Of a stretch of DNA of 64,000 nucleotides, positions 35,539 through 44,118 are shown one piece after another; the stretch's first letter is position 1; each line of letters starts with the position of its first letter. Source of the stretch: an uncultured Pseudoteredinibacter sp. (lineage in GTDB: Bacteria > Pseudomonadota > Gammaproteobacteria > Pseudomonadales > Cellvibrionaceae); contig NZ_CANMYE010000004.1 in the NCBI RefSeq assembly GCF_947502065.1, positions 62,001-126,000 on the forward strand, read 5' to 3'. Below the pieces are notes generated by a model. The model was not told the origin of the DNA. It searched no databases and saw only the letters and a list, made by a program, of their open reading frames with translations. Both the position numbers and the translations under genes were made by a program.

Positions 35539-36165
35539 TTAGCTGGGTAGTGCTGCAGTTAGTGACACTTGTTCTACTAGTTCATCTAGGGAGTAATCAC
35601 CATCCAGATGGAACCAGTTCGCTGTCTCTGCCAAGGCACCACGTAAAAAGTGTCGCAAGAAAAAAGGCTCGACTTTAATTAAGCCTTGCTCTTTCGCCTC
35701 GGCATAAACACCACGATGAAACGCTTCATATTCATCGCGCAGCTTCAGCACTTCTTTTTGACTCTCCTCAGAAAGATAGCGCCACTCTGAAGATAGCAAG
35801 GTAAAACCAACTCCGGTAAAACCATGAATAGCTTCTAACTCACAACGCACCAAGGCGCGAAAACGCTTAGGTATACTCGCCTCACCTTCGATGGCGTTAC
35901 GCATACGCGCTAAAGCCAAATAAATGGCTTCGCTCATCACCGCCAAAAGAATACTTTCTTTATTGGGGAAGTGATGAAAAATACTGCCCGATAAAATACC
36001 CACTTCGGCGGCGATATCTCTAACCGTGGTGCGTGCAAAGCCTTTTTGTTTGAACAGCGTTGCCGAAGCGCTTAACAGCCGCCCCTTTGCAGAGTCAGGA
36101 TCGGTGATGACACCATCGGCCACTAATGCGGGAATTTCAGGCAGTTCGTTTAATGCACTTCGCAC
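35539..36165 (-). CDS. TetR-family regulator of the adjacent acyl-CoA cluster
   Basis: A 208-residue TetR regulator with helix-turn-helix at about 25-70 (ATLFKQKGFARTTVRDIAAE, SGSIFHHFPNKESILLAV) and an all-helical effector domain (EWRYLSEESQKEV, RHFLRGALAETANWFHLDG) like that of regulators that respond to acyl-CoA thioesters. It is divergent from the ten-kilobase catabolic cluster. Two matching inverted repeats lie in the shared control region. By position it corresponds to AtuR of the Pseudomonas acyclic terpene cluster, though the sequence alone does not prove that role. Confidence 0.92.
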   Translation of the reverse strand: MRSALNELPEIPALVADGVITDPDSAKGRLLSASATLFKQKGFARTTVRDIAAEVGILSGSIFHHFPNKESILLAVMSEAIYLALARMRNAIEGEASIPKRFRALVRCELEAIHGFTGVGFTLLSSEWRYLSEESQKEVLKLRDEYEAFHRGVYAEAKEQGLIKVEPFFLRHFLRGALAETANWFHLDGDYSLDELVEQVSLTAALPS

Positions 36166-36446
36166 AATGTATCCTATCTATCCAAATTCGAATTATGTGA
36201 TGACTTCAAACCCGCCCCACATAAGATAACTCACTAAATCAGCCAAGCATTATAAAGCAAGCCAACTCTAGACTAAGCCTCAAAAGGCCCAAGAATAAGC
36301 GGCAGCGCTAAAGCCACCTAAGAGATGACCAATTAGCCTTAGCTAGTATCTAAGCGCCAAATTGACCAAAGCGCTCAAGGCTATTTCCAATTGCTACCTA
36401 AAAGCCGACTCAAGCCCAGTTGTCACGAAAAATTCCAGCTCCCGTA

Positions 36447-36475
36447 TTGACAACCAAGCGCTCGCTTGGTTAATG
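36447..36475 (+). promoter_or_regulatory. Predicted promoter of the catabolic cluster with operator O1 in its spacer
   Basis: TTGACA (36447-36452) and TTAATG (36470-36475) are separated by 17 bases. The spacer is the palindrome AACCAAGCGCTCGCTTGGTT (36452-36471), whose 9-base arms are perfect around CT. A TetR dimer bound here would exclude RNA polymerase. Confidence 0.75.
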
Positions 36476-36489
36476 TTGCCATTATCAAT

Positions 36490-36507
36490 ACCAAGCGCTT
36501 GCTTGGC
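36490..36507. promoter_or_regulatory. Second TetR operator O2
   Basis: ACCAAGCGCTTGCTTGGC repeats the O1 pattern CCAAGC-N4-GCTTGG about 38 bases downstream, close to where the transcript should start. The two sites match each other better than anything else in the region, which supports a single regulator bound at both. Confidence 0.75.
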
Positions 36508-36581
36508 AAGTAAAAACTACCACAAGCGATCAATTTTTAAACAGATAGATACCTAACAAAAGACAATAGCGGGAGCCAACC

Positions 36582-37436
36582 ATGTCTAATAAGGCCGTAA
36601 TTACCTGTTCTCTAACTGGCGTATTAACCGATCCTAAGCAGCATCCAGTACCTGTTACCGTAAAGGAAATGGCCGATTCTGCTCGTGACGCCTATAACGC
36701 CGGTGCAGCGTGTATGCATGTTCACTTCCGTAAACAGGAAGAAGGCCAAGGCCATATGCCTAGCTGGGAGCCAGAAGTTGCCCTTGCTATCTCTGATGCC
36801 ATTCGCGAAGCCTGCCCAGATGTGATTCTAAACTTCTCTACTGGTGTTCCAGGTCGTAAGCAAGAAGGCCCAATGGCTTGCTTGCGCGCAGGCAAGCCAG
36901 AAATCGCCGCCATGAACTCCGGTAGCTTGAACTACCTAAAAACCCGCTCTAATGGCACTTGGGCATGGCCACCGATGTTGTTCGACAACCCAGTAGAAAA
37001 GATTCAAGAAATGCTGGATTGCATGAAAGAAACCGGCACTCGCCCAGAGTTTGAGTGTTTCGACGTAGGTATCGTGCGCTCTGTAAACATGTTCCAAGAC
37101 GTAGGTATGGTTGAAAAAGCTCACTATAACTTCGTTATGGGTGTAGCTTCTGGGATGCCTTGCGACCCTCGCCTACTTGAGCTTTTGGTGGATTACATGA
37201 AGCCTGGCTCACAGTGGCAGACTACCTTAATTGGCCGTCAGGAAATTTGGGATTGTCACCGTAAAACGGCCGAGCTAGGCGGTAACCTACGTACTGGTGT
37301 TGAAGATACCTTCTTCCTACCTGATGGCAGCCGCACTACTGGTAACGGTCAATTGATCGAAGCCCTAGCCAATGTCGCTCGCGAAGCTGGCCGTGAAGTG
37401 GCTAGCCCGCAAGAAGCTCGCGAAATGTTCCTATAA
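36582..37436 (+). CDS. BKACE-family beta-keto acid cleavage enzyme (DUF849)
   Basis: A 284-residue TIM-barrel protein. It opens KAVITCSLTGVLTD and has the Zn-binding MHVHFR (H46, H48) and the third ligand E241 in RTGVEDTFFLPDG. STGVPGRKQE and AAMNSGSLNYLK are typical family loops. BKACE enzymes perform retro-Claisen cleavage of a beta-keto acid with acetyl-CoA or another CoA thioester. As first gene of the cluster it has GGGAG at a good distance. In the similar atu clusters the first gene is atuA, a different family, so this enzyme may supply the chain-shortening step here. The substrate is not known. Confidence 0.92.
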   Translation: MSNKAVITCSLTGVLTDPKQHPVPVTVKEMADSARDAYNAGAACMHVHFRKQEEGQGHMPSWEPEVALAISDAIREACPDVILNFSTGVPGRKQEGPMACLRAGKPEIAAMNSGSLNYLKTRSNGTWAWPPMLFDNPVEKIQEMLDCMKETGTRPEFECFDVGIVRSVNMFQDVGMVEKAHYNFVMGVASGMPCDPRLLELLVDYMKPGSQWQTTLIGRQEIWDCHRKTAELGGNLRTGVEDTFFLPDGSRTTGNGQLIEALANVAREAGREVASPQEAREMFL

Positions 37437-37481
37437 GCCTTATCGAAAGATAAATTGTCATTCGCTAATTAGGAGCAAAAA

Positions 37482-38357
37482 ATGAGCTACCAATCTACCC
37501 TAGCCGCCGGCAGTTTTGCCGGCCAAACCATTGTCGTTACCGGTGGCGGCAGCGGCATTGGTCGCTGCACCGCCCACGAGCTGGCCAACCTTGGCGCTAA
37601 AGTTGTACTACTTGGCCGTTCGGTGGAAAAACTTGAGAGCACCGCCGAAGAAATCAAAGCCGACGGCGGCGAAGTGGAATGTCATAGCATTGATATTCGC
37701 GATGAAGAAAAAGTCACCGAGGTCATCGCAGAGATTCTCAAAAATAATGAGCGCGTGCATGGCCTGGTAAACAATGCCGGTGGTCAATTTCCTTCACCTT
37801 TAGAAGCCATCAGCCAAAAAGGGTTTGAAACCGTAGTTCGCTCCAACTTAGTGGGTGGCTTTTTGATGGCCCGCGAGCTTTATAAGCAGCACTTCCAAGC
37901 TCATGGCGGCAATATCGTCAATATCACCGCCGATAATCTCAACGGCATGCCGGGTATGGGTCACTCTGGCGCTGCTCGCGCAGGCATGGAGAACTTTACC
38001 AAAACCGCCGCTTGGGAGTGGGGCCGCTATGGCGTACGTGTGAATGCCGTAGCCCCTGGCTGGGTAGCCTCTTCTGGTTTTGACACCTACCCAGACTGGA
38101 TGAAAGAAAGCATCCGCAACTTAAAAAATCATGTGCCTTTAGGTCGCATCGCTAGCGAAGCCGAGATTGCCTCGGTGCTGTGCTTTTTATTAAGTGAAGG
38201 CGCTAACTTTATTTCTGGCCAAATTCTTCGCGTCGATGGCGCCGCCAGCATGGGCTCAGCACCGGCTGTTTTCCCATTGCCACCGGGCAAAGTCGAAAAC
38301 ACCAGCACTTATAATGGCTTCCACCGCGCTGAATTGCCCGAAGTTCTAAAAGACTAG
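37482..38357 (+). CDS. SDR-family enoyl/dienoyl-CoA reductase-like protein (AtuB-like position)
   Basis: A 291-residue short-chain dehydrogenase/reductase with the NADP(H) motif TGGGSGIGR (20-28) and LVNNAGG (95-101). Where most SDRs have YxxxK it has HSGAARAG (161-168), so the catalytic Tyr-Lys pair is absent. This substitution is characteristic of the peroxisomal trans-2-enoyl-CoA and 2,4-dienoyl-CoA reductase-like subgroup, so it is probably an acyl-CoA-linked reductase rather than an alcohol dehydrogenase. AGGAG precedes the ATG. It is 45 bases after the BKACE gene. Confidence 0.88.
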   Translation: MSYQSTLAAGSFAGQTIVVTGGGSGIGRCTAHELANLGAKVVLLGRSVEKLESTAEEIKADGGEVECHSIDIRDEEKVTEVIAEILKNNERVHGLVNNAGGQFPSPLEAISQKGFETVVRSNLVGGFLMARELYKQHFQAHGGNIVNITADNLNGMPGMGHSGAARAGMENFTKTAAWEWGRYGVRVNAVAPGWVASSGFDTYPDWMKESIRNLKNHVPLGRIASEAEIASVLCFLLSEGANFISGQILRVDGAASMGSAPAVFPLPPGKVENTSTYNGFHRAELPEVLKD

Positions 38358-38402
38358 CAGCCTGTAAAGCTAAAACGGGAACAGGATTTAGAGAAAAAAC
38401 TT

Positions 38403-40016
38403 ATGCCTATTATTGAATCCCAGATCGATGCTCATTCTGATGAGTTTGCACAAAACCAAGACGCCATGCAGGCGGCAATGGATGTTGTGCGCGAAATTGA
38501 AGATAAGGTTTACCAAACCGAAGTTTCTAAAAAAGAACGCTATGCCAAGCGTAAAATGATTTTACCCCGCGAGCGTTTAGCGAAGCTGCTAGACCCAGGC
38601 GCCCCTTATCTAGAGCTGTCCTCTTTGGCCGGCTATAAAATGTTTGATGATAAAGATGGCACTGGCGCAGGCGCAGGCTCCATCTGTGGTATTGGTTATG
38701 TATCTGGCGTGCGCTGTCTGGTGCGTGTAGATAACTTCGCCGTAAAGGGCGGCACCATTACCCCAATCGGTTTGGAAAAAGCGCTGCGCATGCAGCAGAT
38801 TGCTTTTGAAAACAAATTACCTAGCGTTACTCTGGCGCAAAGTGGTGGCGCCAACCTAACTTACGCCGCCGATACTTTTGCCTATGGTGGTAAAGGTTTT
38901 GCCAACCAAGCGCGCAAATCAGCCGCGGGCATTCCTCAGGTTACTGTGGTACACGGTAGCGCTACCGCCGGTGGTGCTTATCAGCCGGGTCTTTCCGATT
39001 ACACCATTATGGTTCGCAACCAAGCCACCATGTATTTGGCCGGCCCCCCATTATTGAAAGCCGCAACCGGTGAAATCGCTACTGACGAAGAGCTGGGCGG
39101 TGCCGAAATGCACACCAGCGTTCCAGGTACTGGTGAATACCTAGCAGAAGACGATGCCGATGGTATCCGTATCGCGCGTGAAGTCATGGCAACCCTACCC
39201 TGGAACCAACAGCTTCCAGTAATGAATAAGCCAGATTTTAAAGAGCCGCTATACAGCCCTGAAGAGCTGCTAGGTGTGGTGCCTGCAGATTCTAAAAAGC
39301 CCTACGATGTGCGTGAAATTATTGCTCGCCTTTCCGATGGTTCTGAATTCCTAGATTTTAAAGTGGAATACGATCAGCAAACCGTTTGCGGTCATATGTG
39401 GATCGAAGGTCAAACCGTTGGTGTTATCGGCAACAACGGCCCAATCACTGCCAATGGCGCAACTAAAGCCGCGCAATTTATTCAACTGTGTGAGCAAAGC
39501 AATATTCCTATTTTGTTCCTGCACAACACCACCGGCTTTATGGTGGGTACCGAATCTGAACAGGCCGGCATTATCAAACACGGCTCTAAACTAATTCAGG
39601 CCGTAGCTACTGCCAGCGTGCCTAAGATCAGTATCGTAGTCGGCGGCTCTTATGGTGCCGGTAACTACGCTATGTGTGGTCGAGGTTTTGATCCTACCTT
39701 TATTTTTGCATGGCCTAACAGTAAAACCATGGTTATGGGCGGCGCCCAAGCTGGTCAGGTTTTGCGTATTGTTGCCGAAGCCAAAATGAAAAAGATGGGT
39801 CAAGTTGATGAAGACATGCTAGACGGTTTAGAAAAACAAACCGCCGATATGCTAGAAGCTCAATCGACTGCCCTAGCCTGTACAGCACGCATGTGGGATG
39901 ACGGCATTATCGATCCGCGCGATACCCGTAAGGTATTGGCCTATACCCTAGATATTTGCCGCGAAGCTGCTGCACGCCCATTGAAGAAAAATACTTTTGG
40001 TGTTGCTCGTCTGTAA
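38403..40016 (+). CDS. Biotin-dependent acyl-CoA carboxylase, carboxyltransferase beta subunit (AtuC/LiuB-like)
   Basis: A 537-residue carboxyltransferase with the 2-enoyl-CoA carboxylase features LAQSGGANLTY (145-154), GSATAGGAYQPGLSDY, MYLAGPPLLKAATGE and the C-terminal half HNTTGFMVGTESEQAGIIKH and GGSYGAGNYAMCGRGFDP. It carboxylates the gamma carbon of a branched 2-enoyl-CoA such as methylcrotonyl-CoA or geranyl-CoA with the biotin subunit encoded four genes on. The pocket stretch before the NQA motif reads FAYGGKGFANQ (159-169), richer in Gly and Ala than in methylcrotonyl-CoA carboxylases as I remember them. That would suit a bulkier substrate. The gene order favours an AtuC role. Confidence 0.9.
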   Translation: MPIIESQIDAHSDEFAQNQDAMQAAMDVVREIEDKVYQTEVSKKERYAKRKMILPRERLAKLLDPGAPYLELSSLAGYKMFDDKDGTGAGAGSICGIGYVSGVRCLVRVDNFAVKGGTITPIGLEKALRMQQIAFENKLPSVTLAQSGGANLTYAADTFAYGGKGFANQARKSAAGIPQVTVVHGSATAGGAYQPGLSDYTIMVRNQATMYLAGPPLLKAATGEIATDEELGGAEMHTSVPGTGEYLAEDDADGIRIAREVMATLPWNQQLPVMNKPDFKEPLYSPEELLGVVPADSKKPYDVREIIARLSDGSEFLDFKVEYDQQTVCGHMWIEGQTVGVIGNNGPITANGATKAAQFIQLCEQSNIPILFLHNTTGFMVGTESEQAGIIKHGSKLIQAVATASVPKISIVVGGSYGAGNYAMCGRGFDPTFIFAWPNSKTMVMGGAQAGQVLRIVAEAKMKKMGQVDEDMLDGLEKQTADMLEAQSTALACTARMWDDGIIDPRDTRKVLAYTLDICREAAARPLKKNTFGVARL

Positions 40017-40050
40017 GCAAACCAACAAAAAATTTTAAGGATTAACGAAC

Positions 40051-41208
40051 ATGTTATACAACGAACAACACCATGAAATCATGCGCACCACAAAAGCTTT
40101 TGTGGAAAAAGAAATCAACCCTTACGTAGAAGAATGGGAAGAAGCAGGTATTTTCCCAGCGAAAGAGCTATTCAAGAAAATGGGCGCACTTGGCCTATTG
40201 GGTATTGCTAAGCCAGAAGAATACGGCGGCATGGGTTTAGATTACAGCTACCAGATTGCCTTCTCTGAAGCACTGGGTTCCGCCCACTGCGGTGGCGTAC
40301 CAATGGGTATCGGTGTACAAACCGATATGGCCACTCCTGCCCTAGCTAAATTTGGTAGCGATGAGCTACGCCGTGAGTTTCTAGCCCCAGCCATTGCCGG
40401 TGATATGGTGGTTTCCATTGGTGTATCTGAGCCGCATGCCGGTTCTGACGTTGCCGCCATTAAAACTACCGCTCGTAAAGATGGCGATGATTACATCATC
40501 AACGGCACCAAAATGTGGATCACCAACTCCACCCAAGCCGATTTTATTTGCTTGCTGGCCAACACCTCTGACGACAAGCCTTATGTGAATAAGTCTTTGA
40601 TTGTTGTGCCTACGAACCTGCCAGGCATTAGCTTCTCTGATCGTTTAAACAAATTAGGCATGCGCTCTTCCGATACGGCGCAGATCTTCTTCGACAATGT
40701 ACGTGTACCGCAACGCTACCTAATTGGTGAAGAAGGCCACGGCTTTACTTACCAGATGCTGCAGTTCCAAGAAGAACGCTTATTCGCAGCAGCCAACGGT
40801 ATCCTAGGCCTAGAACAGTGCATTGAAGAAACCATTAATTACACCCGCGAGCGTCAAATCTTCGGTAAATCCGTATTAGACAATCAAGTGGTTAATTACC
40901 GTATGGCTGAGCTACAAACTGAAGTTGAAGCTCTTCGCGCGCTAACCTACAACGCCGTTGAAGGTTATATCAATGGTGAAGACGTAACTCTAAAAGCCTC
41001 TATGGCCAAGCTAAAAGTGGGTCGCTTATCCCGTGAAGTGACTGACGCTTGTTTACAGTACTGGGGCGGCATGGGCTTTATGTGGGAAAACCGCATCGCT
41101 CGCTTCTACCGTGATACTCGTTTGATTTCTATCGGCGGCGGCGCCGACGAAGTAATGCTTGGCATTATCACCAAGCTTATGGATATCTCACCACGTCATA
41201 AAAAATAA
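40051..41208 (+). CDS. Acyl-CoA dehydrogenase (AtuD/citronellyl-CoA dehydrogenase-like position)
   Basis: A 385-residue flavoprotein of normal family size: an N-terminal helical domain (ELFKKMGALGLLGIAKPEEY), the FAD/substrate segment SIGVSEPHAGSDVAAIKTTA, the KMWITNSTQADFICLLAN strand region and the C-terminal helix bundle with ACLQYWGGMGFMWENRIARF. It introduces the alpha,beta double bond into an acyl-CoA and passes electrons to ETF. Positioned between the carboxylase beta subunit and the hydratase, as atuD is, it should make the carboxylase substrate from a branched acyl-CoA. AAGGA precedes the ATG. Confidence 0.93.
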   Translation: MLYNEQHHEIMRTTKAFVEKEINPYVEEWEEAGIFPAKELFKKMGALGLLGIAKPEEYGGMGLDYSYQIAFSEALGSAHCGGVPMGIGVQTDMATPALAKFGSDELRREFLAPAIAGDMVVSIGVSEPHAGSDVAAIKTTARKDGDDYIINGTKMWITNSTQADFICLLANTSDDKPYVNKSLIVVPTNLPGISFSDRLNKLGMRSSDTAQIFFDNVRVPQRYLIGEEGHGFTYQMLQFQEERLFAAANGILGLEQCIEETINYTRERQIFGKSVLDNQVVNYRMAELQTEVEALRALTYNAVEGYINGEDVTLKASMAKLKVGRLSREVTDACLQYWGGMGFMWENRIARFYRDTRLISIGGGADEVMLGIITKLMDISPRHKK

Positions 41209-41222
41209 AGCTGGAGACGAAC

Positions 41223-42035
41223 ATGAGTACTGAACTACCACAGTGCAAAGAACTGATTGTTGAGCAGCAAGATCATGTTTTATACATGACCATTAACCGC
41301 CCAGAACGCCGCAACGCCATGACCTTAAGCATGGTGTCGGAAATGATGGCGGTATTTGAAGCCCTTAAACCACGTCGCGATATTCGCGCCGTGGTATTTC
41401 GTGGCGCTGAAGGTCATTTTTGTGCCGGCGGTGATTTGAAGGATATGTCGGGTGCGGGCGAAGCCGCTGCAGCTGGCGATCCCGATGCCTTTTTCAAATT
41501 GAATCGTCACTTCGGAAAAATGATCACCCTGGCTAATCAAATTCCCCAAGTATTAATTACCGCCCTAGAAGGCGCAGTAATGGGTGGTGGCTTTGGCTTG
41601 GCTTGTATTTCGGATTGGGGAATTGCCCACCCAAGTGCACGTTTTGCTCTGCCAGAAACCAGCATGGGTTTGCCGCCAGCACAGATCGCTCCGTTTGTAG
41701 CAGCGCGTATTGGTTTAACCCAAGCTCGCCGTTTGGCGCTATTTAATGTGCGCATCAAAGCCGAGGAGGCTAAAGAGCTAGGCATTGTGCACAGTGTTGC
41801 ACAGGATGATGCAGATTTTGAGGCCCAAATAAAAGCGGCTGTTGAACAAGTTAAACAGTGTGCACCTGAAGCCAATGCCGTTACTAAAGCCTTGTTATTA
41901 CGGGTTGGTAAAGAAGACCACGAAGCCCTACTTGACGATGCTGCCCGCAAATTTAGTGATGCAGTGACCCAAGGTGAAGGGCCGGAAGGCACCATGGCTT
42001 TTGTCGAAAAGCGCAAGCCAAAGTGGGCTGAGTAA
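41223..42035 (+). CDS. Enoyl-CoA hydratase/isomerase family protein (AtuE-like position)
   Basis: A 270-residue crotonase-fold protein. The first oxyanion-hole strand is GHFCAGGDLKDM and the second is LEGAVMGGGFGLACISD, with PETSMGLPPAQIAPFVAARI following. It most likely hydrates the carboxylated enoyl-CoA (isohexenyl- or methyl-glutaconyl-CoA type) made by the carboxylase. Two short 3' genes in similar clusters code for the same step. It lies 14 bases after the dehydrogenase gene with GGAG before the ATG. Confidence 0.92.
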   Translation: MSTELPQCKELIVEQQDHVLYMTINRPERRNAMTLSMVSEMMAVFEALKPRRDIRAVVFRGAEGHFCAGGDLKDMSGAGEAAAAGDPDAFFKLNRHFGKMITLANQIPQVLITALEGAVMGGGFGLACISDWGIAHPSARFALPETSMGLPPAQIAPFVAARIGLTQARRLALFNVRIKAEEAKELGIVHSVAQDDADFEAQIKAAVEQVKQCAPEANAVTKALLLRVGKEDHEALLDDAARKFSDAVTQGEGPEGTMAFVEKRKPKWAE

Positions 42036-42097
42036 AAGTATATAGACAAACTTTTTATTGAAGCACTGTAAAGAACAACTCACGTAGAGTGAAGATT

Positions 42098-44104
42098 ATG
42101 TCTGAACAAAACGCAATTAATACTATCTTGGTGGCCAACCGCGGCGAGATTGCTTGCCGCGTGATTCGCACCGCCAAGTCTTTGGGCTATCGCACTGTGG
42201 CTGTCTACTCACAAGCCGATGCCAATGCCCTGCACGTTCAAGCGGCTGATAAAGCCGTTTGCATTGGTCCTGCTGAAGTCGGCCAATCCTATTTAAATAT
42301 GCCGGCCATATTGGATGCCGTTAAGCGCAGCGGCGCTGATGCAGTCCACCCTGGCTATGGCTTTATGTCAGAGAACGCTGAGTTTGCTGATGCCTGTAGC
42401 GCCGCTGGTGTAACCTTTATTGGTCCACCGGTAAAAGCTATTGACATGATGGGCAATAAGCGCCAAGCGAAACTGGCTATGCTGGATGCTGGCGTGCCTT
42501 GTATTCCAGGTTACAGCGGCAGCGATCAAAGCGACGACACCATGGTTCGCGAAGCGAATGAAATTGGCTACCCAGTAATGATCAAAGCCACCGCCGGTGG
42601 TGGTGGTCGCGGTATGCGTATCGCCCATAGCGAATCGGAAATGCGCGAGCTGATTGGCTCAGCTCGCTCTGAAGCGGAAAACGCTTTTGGTAATGGCGAA
42701 ATTATTTTAGAAAAAGCCATTGTTGAGCCACGCCATATTGAAATCCAAGTATTTGCTGATAAGCACGGCAATTGTGTTTATCTAGGCGAGCGTGACTGCT
42801 CTATTCAGCGTCGCCACCAAAAGGTGGTGGAAGAAGCTCCCTCCCCTTTCGTTACGCCTGAATTGCGTAAGGCCATGGGTGAAGCGGCGGTTCGCACCGC
42901 ACAGGCTTGTGATTATGTTGGCGCCGGTACGGTAGAGTTCCTGGTAGACCACGAGCGCAACTTCTACTTTCTAGAGATGAATACACGCTTGCAGGTTGAG
43001 CACCCGGTTACTGAATTAATTACCGGCACCGATTTGGTAGCTTGGCAAATTAAAGTAGCGGCTGGTGAAACACTACCGAAGAGTCAAGACGAGATTCAGC
43101 TGAATGGCCATGCCATGGAAGTTCGCTTATACGCTGAAGATCCGCGTCAAAACTTCTTGCCACAAACCGGTGATGTTGCCCTATGGCGTCAAGCCGATGG
43201 CGATGGCCTGCGCTGTGATCATATGTTGGCTGACGGTCAAACCGTATCGCCTCATTATGACCCAATGCTAGCTAAGATGATTGCTTGGGGCGAAGATCGC
43301 GCCGATGCCACCCGCCGCCTAAAGCGTATGCTAGAAGATTCCGTATTGTTTGGTGTTGAAAACAACCGCCACTTCTTAGCCAAGGTTATTGATAACAATA
43401 TCTTTAAAGCCGGCGGTGCAACCACTGCTTTCTTGGCAGATCATTTCGCTGAAGATGCCAGCATGCAGGCTCTTAATGCGGCCAGCGAAGATTGGGCATT
43501 GGCCAGCATGATTTTATCGGCCAGCAATAGTGCACAGCACGATAGCCGCTCAAACTGGAGCAGCTTTGAGCATCACAGTGGCAATTACAAGCTTCGCCAA
43601 GGTGAAAACCTTGCCGATGTTACCCTGCGCAGCAATAGCCGTGGCAGCACCATCGCCGGTGAAGTAGTGATCCTACAAGCCGAGCAAGAAGCCGCGACTG
43701 TTAACAATCTAGAGCTCATCAGTATCGAAGATAACCGCGCCTTGTTTAGCCGTGACGGCGTGCAGCAAAGCTGCTGGTTTGCGGTAGAAAGCGGTAACTT
43801 ATATTTGGCCAGTGACAATGGTGATTTGTATTTTGAAGATATCTCTCGCCTACCGGCCCTAGGTGCTGATCAAGCAGGCTCGGGTCAAATTAAAGCGGTA
43901 ATGGATGGCGCCATCGTCGACATTAAAGCCAATGTGGGTGACAGTGTTCAAAAAGGTGACTTAATCATGGTGATGGAAGCCATGAAGATGGAACACCCAA
44001 TGAAGGCTGATGTCGATGGAGTAATCACCAGCATTAATGTTCAGGCTGGCGATCAGGTGAAATCCAAACAATTACTGGCTGAAGTTCAGCCCAATGAAGA
44101 GTAA
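42098..44104 (+). CDS. Biotin-dependent acyl-CoA carboxylase alpha subunit (AtuF/LiuD-like)
   Basis: A protein of 668 residues from the ATG at 42098, chosen because it begins the conserved MSEQ...ILVANRGEIACRVIRTA. The upstream GTG at 42089 is less likely. Biotin carboxylase domain: ATP-grasp with KATAGGGGRGMRIA, ERDCSIQRRHQKVVEEAPSP and MNTRLQVEHPVTE. The C-terminus is a biotin carboxyl carrier with MVMEAMKMEHPMKA, the Lys in AMKM being the biotin site. It charges biotin with CO2 for the beta subunit encoded at 38403. The size is that of alpha subunits of methylcrotonyl- and geranyl-CoA carboxylases. Confidence 0.95.
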   Translation: MSEQNAINTILVANRGEIACRVIRTAKSLGYRTVAVYSQADANALHVQAADKAVCIGPAEVGQSYLNMPAILDAVKRSGADAVHPGYGFMSENAEFADACSAAGVTFIGPPVKAIDMMGNKRQAKLAMLDAGVPCIPGYSGSDQSDDTMVREANEIGYPVMIKATAGGGGRGMRIAHSESEMRELIGSARSEAENAFGNGEIILEKAIVEPRHIEIQVFADKHGNCVYLGERDCSIQRRHQKVVEEAPSPFVTPELRKAMGEAAVRTAQACDYVGAGTVEFLVDHERNFYFLEMNTRLQVEHPVTELITGTDLVAWQIKVAAGETLPKSQDEIQLNGHAMEVRLYAEDPRQNFLPQTGDVALWRQADGDGLRCDHMLADGQTVSPHYDPMLAKMIAWGEDRADATRRLKRMLEDSVLFGVENNRHFLAKVIDNNIFKAGGATTAFLADHFAEDASMQALNAASEDWALASMILSASNSAQHDSRSNWSSFEHHSGNYKLRQGENLADVTLRSNSRGSTIAGEVVILQAEQEAATVNNLELISIEDNRALFSRDGVQQSCWFAVESGNLYLASDNGDLYFEDISRLPALGADQAGSGQIKAVMDGAIVDIKANVGDSVQKGDLIMVMEAMKMEHPMKADVDGVITSINVQAGDQVKSKQLLAEVQPNEE

Positions 44105-44118
44105 GGAGTAAGGTCACC

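Larger units (their letters stand above)
36166..36581. other. Divergent control region of the catabolic cluster
   Basis: A 416-base region between the TetR gene and the BKACE gene. The part near 36447-36507 contains a predicted promoter and two operators, listed separately, leaving an untranslated leader of about 100 bases. The 36230-36440 part shows only short, weak repeats and no coding potential. Confidence 0.7.

Noticed and set aside
36362-36556. 64-codon plus-strand ORF in the divergent control region
   Set aside because: It overlaps the predicted promoter and both operators and shows no protein features.
41537-42049. 170-codon minus-strand frame across the hydratase gene
   Set aside because: Shadow of the enoyl-CoA hydratase; serine/alanine-rich composition is typical of the opposite strand of coding DNA here.
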